Part shown: positions 10,797 to 19,500 of the stretch, piece after piece
How positions within the stretch are numbered: position 1 is the stretch's first letter
Layout: each line of letters begins with the position of its first letter
Assembly (NCBI GenBank): GCA_963969495.1
Contig: OZ018333.1
Coordinates: 85,134,732-85,198,731, forward strand
Direction: 5' to 3'
Length of the DNA stretch: 64,000 nucleotides
Source: Ceratothoa steindachneri
Lineage: Eukaryota; Arthropoda; Malacostraca; Isopoda; Cymothoidae
The notes under the pieces: model-generated
Database searches by the model: none
The model's input: only the letters and a program-made list of their open reading frames with translations
What the model was told of the DNA's origin: nothing
Position numbers and translations under genes: made by a program

Positions 10797-11105
10797 ATTC
10801 ATAATACTATTTAAAGCAAGATCAAACACCCTGAACCTAAAGGACAGACAAAGGTTTAGAGAAGGAAATGTGAAGTGTGTACTGAGCTGCGCAGAAACAG
10901 AAGATTTAGAGAACACTTTATTCTTTACTGTCAGGGACTGCAAAGCATCAGAATAGAGGACATCAGACTACAGCAGCCTTATATTGTAAACATAAGAGAA
11001 ATAATAGGGAAATTCCTCTTTAGAAAGGATAAGGAGGAGATAGAGCAAACAAAAAGCACCCTTCTAAAAATGTGGAAGCAGAGAGGAAGAAGGATAGTTT
11101 GGTGA
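10797..11105 (+). pseudogene. Possible C-terminal tail of a non-LTR reverse transcriptase
   Basis: The plus-strand reading gives a Cys/His-containing run of the form C-x3-C, then 'EDLEHTLFYCQGLQSIR', followed by a Lys/Arg-rich tail ending 'KMWKQRGRR'. This resembles the zinc-ribbon-like segment ('E-x-LEH-x-L-x-x-C') after RT or RNase H in several non-LTR families. No RT motif precedes it; the mariner lies just upstream. The assignment is tentative. Confidence 0.4.
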
Positions 11106-11367
11106 TCTGGAATGAACATACTTTAAGAAGGGCCATTCCCAAGGCAATCCTCTGAATCCTTATCATCCTCATCATGGATAAAAAAAGCCCCAAGGGCCTA
11201 ACAAAGGTCCTCCAAGGATTCTTACCTGGTGGGGCCTCACTGCCATTGCCCAGTCAGAGCTGGGCAGAGGGGGGTGGGACCCGCAGTCACAGACAGATAC
11301 TCCAGTCAGACAATGAATAATAATAACTAAAAAAAAATGACAAAAGTGAATGGTTGAGTGTATCTTC

Positions 11368-11751
11368 TTATGGAATAAAACAGGAAAAAGAACTTGTTGC
11401 TTTACTGGAAACAAGGACACATGAATAGCAACTGATTACTACAGGAAGAATAGTTCCTTGTGTAAGAAAAGTTGGTCTGGATTTAAACACTGGAAGGCTG
11501 GGAGCATCAACTACCTCCGAGGGCAGAGAATTCCATCTTGCCACCACTCTTGAAGAGGAGAAACGTTTATGAGCTTCAGACTGACAGTGTTGAACTTGAA
11601 TTTTATATATGTGACCTCTAGTGGCTACATCTGGGGATAAAGTGAAAATATCAGGAAGACAGATAGAGCAGACATTGTGGAAAATGCGATAGCAATAATT
11701 CTGCTGAGCAGGCTCTAGGAGCTTTAGATCGCCAAGATACTCAGAGTGCAA
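11368..11751 (-). pseudogene. C-terminal fragment of CR1/L2-like RT, minus strand
   Basis: The minus-strand translation has the terminal RT signature of CR1/L2-type elements: 'ATRGHIYKIQVQHC', then 'SSSRVVARWNSLPSEVVDAP', then 'LPVFKSR'. The frame is open over about 125 codons, but the part past the usual end ('FKSR') reads into flanking sequence. A 62-bp tandem duplication (11716-11839) affects its upstream part. Confidence 0.75.
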
Positions 11752-11839
11752 AACCGGGGATGCAAAGTCTAACAGGGTAGGAGCTTTAGATCGCCAAGAT
11801 ACTCAGAGTGCAAAACCGGGGATGCAAAGTCTAACAGGG
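11716..11839. repeat. 62-bp perfect or near-perfect tandem duplication
   Basis: The unit starting 'taggagctttagatcgcc' at 11716 is repeated at 11778 and ends with 'aacaggg' at 11777 and 11839. I see no difference between the two units by eye, which points to a recent local duplication inside an old RT fragment. Confidence 0.9.
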
Positions 11840-11959
11840 GTCTAATATCTGAGACAAGAAAAGAGAACATAAACTCAGGCAAACAGTGGTAGTTAGTAAA
11901 TTAGAAGCCATGCCTCCTGCTTTACCTACAAAATTTCTGATGTGGTGATAAAACTAACT

Positions 11960-12366
11960 TGTCATCAACAATGACTCCAAGGTCTTTATAGGTATTGCAG
12001 AGGTTTGATAGGATGACCAAGTTGGTACCAGAGTTGAAAGAGTTACTCTATGAGACTAGATGTAAAAGACTGGAAATAACTTCACTACAGCAACAAAAAC
12101 TTTGTGGAGACCTGATTGAGGCATACAGGATCATTCATGTTTTTGAGAATGTTGATATGAATGACTATTTTGAATTCAATACTAGTAACACAAGAACAAA
12201 TACCTATAAATTAAGGAAGACTGAACATATCAGAACTGTACAAGAGCAAATGCATTTAGTATTTGTGTTTTCAATCCCTGGAATGATCTCCCAGACTACG
12301 TTGTCAGTGCTCCATCAATAAGTGCCTTCAGGAAGAGACTTGACAATCACTGGAACCAAAGTAACT
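11960..12366 (+). pseudogene. C-terminal fragment of CR1/L2-like RT, plus strand
   Basis: The plus-strand frame from 11995 reads 'TKLVPELKELLYETRCKRL', 'GDLIEAYRIIHVFENVDMND' and a Thr/Arg segment, the usual C-terminal half of CR1/L2-type ORF2. After a frameshift near 12270, 'SAPSISAFRKRLDNHW' follows with a stop near 12366. It lies tail to tail with the minus-strand fragment at 11368-11751, so the two are separate insertions. Confidence 0.82.
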
Positions 12367-12562
12367 AGTCATATGAATGATACTGGGAATGTTTTGATTT
12401 AGTGATATGTGAGCAGAGCGAGAAATATTTTTCTACTTTTGTTTCTATACAGAAACAAATCATGGTAATACTTCAGGTTAGGGGCACACGATAGGGGGCA
12501 CTGTTTCTGGGCTATGATTTAGGTGTCAGACGTCATAAGGCGAAGCCTCTCATTTCAAAATT

Positions 12563-12728
12563 AACTAAAAATAATAATTTTGGGCGGAAATAGCGTAAAG
12601 TAGGTGGCGCTATTGTATTTATTAGTTGGATAAATGTGCAGAGCCGATCGCACGTTTATCAAAATAACAAAGACAATAGCGCCACCTAATTTAGGCTATT
12701 ACCGCCAAAAATGAAATTTTTTTTAGTA
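12563..12728. repeat. Hairpin MITE with about 55-bp inverted arms
   Basis: The left arm (12563-12617; 'gggcggaaatagcgtaaag', 'taggtggcgctattgt') pairs with the right arm (12672-12728; 'acaatagcgccacctaa', 'attaccgcc') around a loop of about 55 bases. A solo arm of the same family is present at 6436-6500. It sits inside the larger TIR element at 12466-13408. Confidence 0.82.
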
Positions 12729-12734
12729 TATGAG

Positions 12735-12915
12735 TAGATACTGGGGGCTGTGCCCCCCAGATCCTCCGAATTGATTGAAGCTCAGGATCATCATAGGGGG
12801 TCCCCCACAGTGATATCTCCCCCATGAGCAGTCACCTTGAATTTACTCAAAAAAGGTAAAACATATTTGAACATGGACAAAATATTATGCGGCCAGGACC
12901 GGGAAATAGCATAGG
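12735..12915 (+). repeat. Spacer module U, copy 1
   Basis: This module of about 180 bases opens with the self-complementary 'ctgggggctgtgccccccag', followed by 'aattgattgaagctcagg' and 'atcatcatagggggtc'. It then runs through 'tgaatttactc' and 'acatggac'. It recurs in direct orientation at 14508-14695 and 15470-15655, always followed by unrelated sequence. No coding potential is visible. Confidence 0.8.
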
Positions 12916-13559
12916 CGAGCACGCGATGCAGATCTTCAGGTTTACCCTATCTCCACCTTTCACTATTAAATGAGACCACAATCTATAAAAAAGTCTATTA
13001 AATTGACAGAGGGATTAACACAAGTCGTATTGAAGTCGAACAAACCGTATTCATAGGAATTGCGCTCTTTTAACTGCTCAGTTTCAGGGTTGCCAATGTT
13101 CCAAATAAGGTTGAATTAAGGGTTGTCAGTGTGTGAAATTAATGGTTTAGTTTCACAAAAATAGTTAAATGAAACATACATAGTTTAATACATTAGTAAT
13201 TATAAAAAAAAATCAATGCATTACTAAATATTATAATTAATTAGAAGTGCAGGCATTTACTATATAATAAAGAAAGAAAAAAACAAAATAACAAAACAAA
13301 TACATTGCCGTGATTGACCCCCTTTGAAGCTATCATCTGACCTCATAAGGCCTAGCTTGTAGCCCAGAAACAGCGCCCCCTATCGTGTGCCCTTAAACTG
13401 AAATATTATCTAACTAGGATCAAAGTGACTGATAAAAAGGAAATTTGACATTTAATTTAAGTATTTGAAGGAAGTGGACCTGTAATGGTTAAAACTGAGA
13501 TAATTTAAACTACTAATGTCCAACACGGTAAATATGTAGATTGACAGCTCATCCTCAAA

Positions 13560-13640
13560 AGATGATTTTTGTGTGTTTATATTTCGTTCACCCCTGCCTG
13601 AATATTCATACCCATTTGAGTCCTATTCAAAATATAGCCG
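13560..13640 (+). repeat. Short repeat with 'tttcgttcacccctgc' core
   Basis: The segment 'tatttcgttcacccctgcc' followed by 'tgaatattcat' recurs in direct orientation at about 15405-15450 ('gtttcgttcacccatgcatg', 'catattcatgc'), just before module U copy 3. It may be part of the same repeat unit as module U, separated here by other sequence. Confidence 0.5.
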
Positions 13641-13642
13641 GG

Positions 13643-13759
13643 GCCATTTTTTTGGTAAAAAAATGCTGTAACTAAACAAACGAAAAATGCTGTTTAATTA
13701 CGCCATTTTTTAATAAAAATGCCTGAAAATAACCAAACGAAAAACGCTGTTTACTTACT
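13643..13759. repeat. Imperfect tandem repeat, about 59-bp period
   Basis: Two units start with 'gccattttt' at 13643 and 13702, each followed by 'aaacgaaaaa' and 'cgctgttta' or 'tgctgttta'. The units contain short A- and T-runs and no ORF. Confidence 0.6.
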
Positions 13760-14500
13760 TTATTGGGGTGGGTATACTTCTGAAATAGGGATGAAGAAAG
13801 CCTATTTTGTTCACAATAGTGAATAGTGACCTCTCTGCAGAAACTAAACCAATCAAAGTATGCAGTATAACCTTGACTTCATTGGGACAGAACTTCTAGT
13901 GTCAATTGGTTGACTAGAAACCAGTAAATAATTTGCAGAATAGTTTCTACAGAGATCCGGGCCATTCAGTTCATTTTTTTTAAAAAAATGGCGCTCACTT
14001 GAGTCATGTTTAGTTTTAAAACATCTAAATTCAAAATGAGGGGTTATATCTAATGCCCGGCCACAAACCTCGCAATCAATTTAATTTTAAGTAAATTATG
14101 AAATTCCAAAAAGTTAAAAAATTTATCTCGATCCAGAAATTGAGTTAATAATTCAGCAATAGATGATGGAAACTTTTCACAAACGGATTCCATTTTCAAA
14201 CTACGTAAAATATGTCGGTAATACACCAAAATGGCTAATAAAAAAGTAGTTCCTTTAAACGATCTAGTTAAGCAGATTTAAATGTATAAAAAAAAGTAAT
14301 AAAAATAGTAAACTTAGGAAAAATATGACAAATAAAAATGACTCCAAATGAGGATAATAAAAAGATATTAAGTGAAAAACAAAATAAAAATTCAGATCAG
14401 TCATTTCTGAAGTCAGACCCCACCCCCACCCCCATTATAATTCGCAAAATGATTAAAGGCGCTGAAATGATTTGGTTAAATCATTCACCTATGTAAACGT
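13760..14500. other. Unassigned AT-rich spacer sequence
   Basis: No protein signature or strong repeat is visible. A short hairpin formed by a T-run followed by an A-run occurs near 13970-13992, and a similar one near 15030-15050, each followed by 'atgct' or 'atggcgct'. Confidence 0.4.
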
Positions 14501-14507
14501 TTTATTA

Positions 14508-14695
14508 TATATTGGGGGCTATGCCACCCAGACCCCCCCAAATTGATTGAAACCCAGGATCATCGTAGGGTGGTCCCCCTATTGTGTTTAACCCCATATG
14601 AGCCATCCCCTCAAATGTACTCCAAAAACATGAAACATTTTGGAATATGGACGAAATAGTACATCCCATCGTTTGAGCTGCCAATCTACATATTT
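14508..14695 (+). repeat. Spacer module U, copy 2
   Basis: It aligns with 12735-12915 from 'ttgggggctatgccacccag' through 'aattgattgaaacccagg' to 'catgaaacattttgg' and 'atatggacgaaatagt'. It is more diverged than copies 1 and 3 and has lost the perfect palindrome at its start. Confidence 0.78.
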
Positions 14696-14792
14696 ACCTC
14701 CAATACTTTATAAAATAAGTTGAAGTGGGACCCAAACAAGACAGTCTTATTCTCTCACTAATATCAAATAGGTAAGAATCTGCATCTGTCAA

Positions 14793-15240
14793 AACCCACT
14801 CACAAAATGCATCCATAGGATTGTGTCAGATCATGCATCTACAATATACAATATAAACAATCCAGAGGATTATGCCAGATCATGTATCTACAATATACAA
14901 TTCAAACCATACACAGGAATCTGTCAAAAACAAAAAGCATCATTATCAAGACTCATCCAAATCCAAATCAATCGTAGTATACAATAAGCCATTTATGTAT
15001 TTTCTTAGATGATTACTCATTAACATAAGAGCTTTTTTTTTAAAAAAAATGCTGAATTATCATAATAAGCAGAGCGAATACGAGTCCAAAAGTGAAAGGC
15101 CATAAAAGGCCCTCGGCTGATTACGTAGCACTGAATCAATCTCGTATAAAGGCACTCAGGCGACTAATGGGATTGTATATTGTAGATGCATGATCTGACA
15201 CAATCTTATGGATGGATTTTGTGAGTGTGTTTTGGCATAT
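14793..15240. repeat. Inverted repeat of about 65 bp with local tandem duplication
   Basis: The sequence from 14793 ('tgtcaaaacccactcacaaa', then 'ttgtgtcagatcatgcatc', then 'tacaatatacaat') pairs with the reverse complement of about 15166-15236 ('attgtatattgtagatgc', 'atgatctgacacaatc', 'gtgagtgtgttttggca'). The left arm is followed by a second, tandem copy of its distal part (14858-14902). It is a large potential foldback with a loop of about 300 bases. Confidence 0.75.
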
Positions 15241-15242
15241 AT

Positions 15243-15300
15243 AGTTGACCTTTGATAGGCCATTGTGGCTTTTGTCATCTGTGAAATTATTTTGTGTTAT
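15243..15300 (+). repeat. Dispersed repeat segment 'gacctttgataggccattgtg'-like
   Basis: The stretch 'ttgacctttgataggccat' followed by 'tgtcatctgtgaaat' closely matches 19425-19475 in the right arm, and its reverse complement near 6600-6650 in the left arm. This spacer piece is therefore related to sequence at the far end of the inner duplication block. It may be part of one dispersed element spanning all three sites. Confidence 0.6.
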
Positions 15301-15469
15301 GTTAGCAATCTCATTATAGAAGCTCAAGAGATATTAAGTATGAATAAAGCTAATTGGTAGACGTAAAGGACGGCGGCACGCCCCCCAAAGTTTTTTTTTT
15401 TGCCTGTATGTTTCGTTCACCCATGCATGCATATTCATGCAGGTTTAGAACATTATTCTATAAACAATT

Positions 15470-15655
15470 ATGATTATATACTGGGGGGCTGTGTCCCCCA
15501 GACCCCCCAATTGATTGAAACTCAGGATCATCATAGGGGGTCCACCCTGCAGTGCTAAACTCCCTATGAGCAGTCCCCTTGAATTTACTCCAAAAAGGTG
15601 AAATATATTGGAACATGGATTAAATAGTTTGCGTCCCACCGTTCGCGCCGCCGAT
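15470..15655 (+). repeat. Spacer module U, copy 3
   Basis: It aligns with 12735-12915 and 14508-14695: 'tggggggctgtgtcccccag', 'aattgattgaaactcagg', 'atcatcatagggggtcc' and 'gaatttactccaaaaaggtg'. It is followed by a GC-richer segment ('gttcgcgccgccgatc') partly matched in copy 2. Confidence 0.8.
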
Positions 15656-16079
15656 CATAATGGTTACTGGATAATTAATTATTTCTCCTCTCCAAAGAAA
15701 ATAAATGGCATATCCCGATACAAAGGGTGGATCAACAACCTGAACTTGTGTGCATCTTGCTTATAAAAATTTGAATGGAATCTATATTGTGAATAAATTA
15801 AAACTTTGTGACAAGTAAGCCAAATTAGATCAAAATCTTGGTAATTGTTAAGTTTAGTGGTGGATGACTTTGCGCATGATTTTTTTTTTTGTTATTTTTC
15901 TAGCTACTTTTTGCTTTATATCAGTGATTAGTGTGTCACTACTTAAAAATTTTAAAAAACAGCGGTGCAGGTTGGATGTTAGAAAATATTTTTTCACCAA
16001 TATAGTGGTAGATTACTGGAAGAGTTTGTCAGTAGTTTAATTAATTGGCATTCATTTCAGTAATTTAAAACCTGTTCAG

Positions 16080-16330
16080 AGTGGTATTCTATATAAACTA
16101 TGAATAATAAAGGGCCTAGAAGTGATCCCTGAAGTACGCAACTGATAACATCCCTCCATCATAACCTCACGCCATTCCGCACAACTCTCTGTTTTGTCTC
16201 TTTCAGCCATTCAGCTATTCAATTCAAAACCTTATCACATATCCCATACTTTTTTTGCATGCATTTTATCTTTCACAAAAGTGAATACAAACTTTGCATC
16301 CAAAACCAAACCATTCGCAAATTGCGTTAG
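16080..16330 (-). pseudogene. CR1/L2-like RT palm fragment, frameshifted
   Basis: On the minus strand 'CVLQGSLLGPLLFIVYI' (near 16150-16090) is the RT 'QGSVLGPLLF' block. Upstream (16330-16190, other frames) 'WLKETKQRVVRNG' matches the helix that normally precedes it. The catalytic Asp pair downstream is not found. The frame is broken at least twice. It may belong to the same family as the C-terminal pieces at 11368-12366, but it is not contiguous with them. Confidence 0.7.
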
Positions 16331-17028
16331 GCATCACCTGAATTTCTTCAGCAATTCTTTTATATGTATTCTAGTCGACTAGAAACCAATAGATTAACTC
16401 AATTATTTTTTCCACTTAGAGGCGCACTTGGTCAAAAAGGTTCCATTCAGAGTGGAATGGCAAAACAAATGGTGGTCTTTTTTCCAGTTTCCTGGTCATG
16501 TTTAATTTTCGAACAACAAAATGTGTAGTTGTTTTGTATAGTCAATATTTTTTCACAATGGGGACAGGGGATTTCAAGCCTAATAAACTTATGGACCCAT
16601 AAAAAAGCAATTAATTTTTCTCAAATAGAAATCAGACTAAACACATTGTGAGAAGTAACCAGGCACATTTTGAAAGAAATATTGGACATACAAGTATGGG
16701 CTGAAGCCATTATAAAACTAATTAAGTAGGATAGAAGGGAAATTTTGGGGGGAAACAGAAGAGATGTATATAAAACTAAAATATATATGTAACCCTCTCC
16801 CCTCCTCCCCCCCATCCCCAAATGTTTGGAGATAAAAATGACATCATTGAACTAGGAACAGTTTAAAGTAGTTCCAATTTAATTTAAAACGTTTAAGTAA
16901 TTAAAGAAGAATAGAAGAGAAAAAAATTCTGGGAAAAGGAAAAGATATATTAAAAAAACTCTTTAAAAAAGCATGTCAGCTAAATAATTTTGGGGGCTAT
17001 AGATGATGCCATGATAGACAAGCGTTTG

Positions 17029-17108
17029 GTTATTCATATATGTATTTAGTTATTCATATATGTGTTTGGTTATTTGTATATGTATCTGGTTATTCGTATA
17101 TGTGATTT
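17029..17108. repeat. AT-rich tandem repeat, about 20-bp period, right arm
   Basis: Four imperfect units of the type 'ttattcatatatgtatttag' occur in tandem. This is the counterpart of 9128-9195 in the left arm. Confidence 0.6.
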
Positions 17109-17645
17109 GTAAATGGAAGCTGGTTTTGAGCTGTACCTGGGTTACTATAAAATATTTCCCCACTTTGCTCACCCTCAAGAACAAATTAATAAATGAAAAA
17201 GATTTTGGAAAAAAAGATGAATCATTATTGGAAAACAGGAAGAAAATCCTGAGTTGATAATATATAAGATTAACCCATTTGTCAGTCAGCTAATTTGCTC
17301 AAAATTGGCTGGACAAAATCACAAATTGTACACCATTAACAAAAATAATTAAAATAAAAGTTAATTCCTTTTTTATAAATCAAATAATATATCATTTTAA
17401 TTGAAAAGAATTTTTCTATTGATATAATTTAAAAATTATTAATAACCTACTGATTTATAATTGATTGATAATTCTTGGTTCTTCCACAAATTTTTGTTGA
17501 CTCTCCTGGGCCTACAGTCTTTTTAAATTAGTTAACACTAAAAATGTTTGCTCTTTTATAGAATACATTACTTCTATTCATGGGAAACATTTTTCTATAA
17601 ATTTTGTTCTTAGCCTATTTTTAACCTATAAAGCTCTATTTTTCA

Positions 17646-19092
17646 GACATCCCTACATTCTTCATCACGTTCCACTGTGACAAGTCCCTTGAGTTGGTGT
17701 ATGCCGGTTGGTGTGCTACCATATGAAGGCATTCCTGCCACTGCTGCAAAGGTGTTACTAATGTCACTGGTTTGGCCATACTAATTGCTCCTGTCGGGGA
17801 TTGTGTGTGTCCAAGTGTGTCAATTGCGGAGAGCCCCACCTGACTTCTTTGAAGCAATATGGTACGTATCTCCTTGAGAAGGAAATACTGGCTCTTCAGC
17901 CCCAGGATCGTCTCTCATTTTGCAAGACTTGGTCCTTGTGCACCCGGTGCTGCCTGGGATATTCTATGCCTCAATGTTAAGAAAAAGACACCCTCTACTA
18001 CTGGCTCCTCCATGCCTACGAGTATGGTTGTTCTACTTTATGTGGACGTACTTTTAATCTCTTTGGCTGCTGCCCAGATGCCAACTCTTGATTGTTGACT
18101 CCAACTGCATTGAACCGTGCCTCTCCCTTACCCCAAGCGCACAGGCTTCAGTTTTTCTTGGCAAAGACAAAGGTGGTGTACTTGTGCAGCTATCCACGGC
18201 TCCACCCTGACCCAGACCTTTTTCTCAATGGAGTGCCCCTGGAAGTGGTGGACTTGCACCATTTCCTTGGTTTGTATTTTACCAATGCCTCATCTAAGAG
18301 GTTCATATGTGCAGCCTTAGGATCTCTTGTACCCATGCCATGGATATTCTTTGTTCCATGACGTTCAGTGCCTGGGGCGCTGATAGGGCTACTACCTTAC
18401 TTTTTTATTAATTCCCTGTTTGTTTCAAGCTTGACCATGGATGCGAGTTTTATGCATCTGCTGCCGAGTGTATATTGCTGAAGGTGGACTCTACCCACCA
18501 CACCAGCCTTCGCCTGCCAACCAGTGCCTTCCATACATCCCCCATTCAGAGCCTTCTTGTTGAAGCTGGGTAGATGCCAGTCACTCAGGTATTGTGTTTG
18601 GCCTTTTTAGAACACAATTTGTGTCACGTTGGAACCGTGCCAGTGTATACGGATGGCTCCAAGTACCAAGAGGGGGTCCATTTCCACTCCATATCCCATT
18701 GGTTTTGAGTCAGTTTGGCCTGCATCTGTCTTCACGGCTGATCTGGTTGCAATGCATCTCTCGGTACAGGAGATAACATGACATGCCTGATTCAAAGACT
18801 GGATTGTGATTTATAGTGGCTTACAAAGTGCCCTTAATGCTCTCAGGGCATTGGAATCTCTGCATCCCTTGGTTTGCAATATCTCTGATGCCACGGTTTT
18901 GGCGAGCTGGGTGGATATCAAGATTATCTTCATCTGGGTTCCTGGACATGTAGGAATTACAGGGGATGAATGCACCAATAAAGGTGCCAAAGATTCCATG
19001 AGGACTGGGCAACCAGACCAGTGTTTTGCTCTTCTTTACACCCATTACATGGCAGGAATACAGGCAGCTCTCCGGGCTAGCTGGTTGCCCTA
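17646..19092 (+). mobile_element. Family 1 copy Cp3R, truncated and internally deleted
   Basis: It is the plus-strand counterpart of Cp3L. It starts within the CCHC end of ORF1, crosses the same ORF1-to-RT deletion junction near 18035 ('ttctactttatgtggacg'), then covers the RT thumb ('LAKTKVVYLCSYPRLHPDPD') and RNase H ('MIYSGLQSALNALRALESLH', with Gly replacing the catalytic Asp, and 'VPGHVGITGDECTNKGAKDS'). Near 18573-18575 about 210 bases present in Cp3L are missing. It ends at the same 3' truncation point as the left copy. Confidence 0.87.
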
Positions 19093-19500
19093 AAATGAAA
19101 AATAATTTGCTTTTATCATTATATAAACTTAACTATTGGCAGAACACATAATGAAGCAAGAATATATATATATTTATATATATATATTAATCAGTTTCAC
19201 ACAAGATAAACAGAAAAATAAGCCCTACAAAGCATAATATATTATCTGAGAGGGTCTAGTTTGAAATAAAGCCAACCAAAAAATGAAAGCAGACTAGGAA
19301 AAGCAAGCTAATTCTTCACATTACAGAGCATCCTGAAACAAAAGGTTGAAATTAACTCCATGACAATTTATAGGAAAGAGGTAGACATTTTTTTCAATTT
19401 ATATTTGCTTATTTCAATGTGGATGACCTTTGATAGGCCATTGTGATTTTTATCATCTGTGAAATCATGTTTTGTCAAATGGAAAATTATGTATATTCAG

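Larger units (their letters stand above)
12466..13408. mobile_element. Non-autonomous TIR element (about 0.94 kb)
   Basis: The first 48 bases (12466-12513; core 'ggggcacacgataggggg' and 'ctgtttctgggct') match the reverse complement of the last 48 (13361-13408; core 'agcccagaaacag' and 'ccccctatcgtgtgccc'). The outermost bases are TA on each side, compatible with a TA target site. The interior has no transposase. It contains a nested hairpin element (12563-12728) and one copy of a repeated module (12735-12915). It was probably mobilised in trans; the family is not recognised. Confidence 0.8.
16612..19500 (+). repeat. Inverted duplication, inner block, right arm
   Basis: It is the reverse-complement partner of 6569-9691, collinear from the spacer edge to 19500, where the family 1 copy Cp4 begins ('gtatattcag' then 'tttacaccc'). 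It includes the same AT-rich tandem repeat, the same decayed family 1 fragment (Cp3R) and the same flanks of that fragment. Relative to the left arm it lacks about 210 bases of Cp3. Confidence 0.92.

Noticed and set aside
11995..12321. 108-codon ORF that looks like a host coding exon
   Set aside because: Its sequence matches the C-terminal region of CR1/L2-like reverse transcriptases and it shifts frame before the expected end.
12735..15655. Three spaced repeats in the spacer considered as a CRISPR-like or centromeric satellite array
   Set aside because: The copies are about 180 bp, irregularly spaced (about 1.8 and 1.0 kb), and the genome is eukaryotic. They are dispersed copies, not an array.
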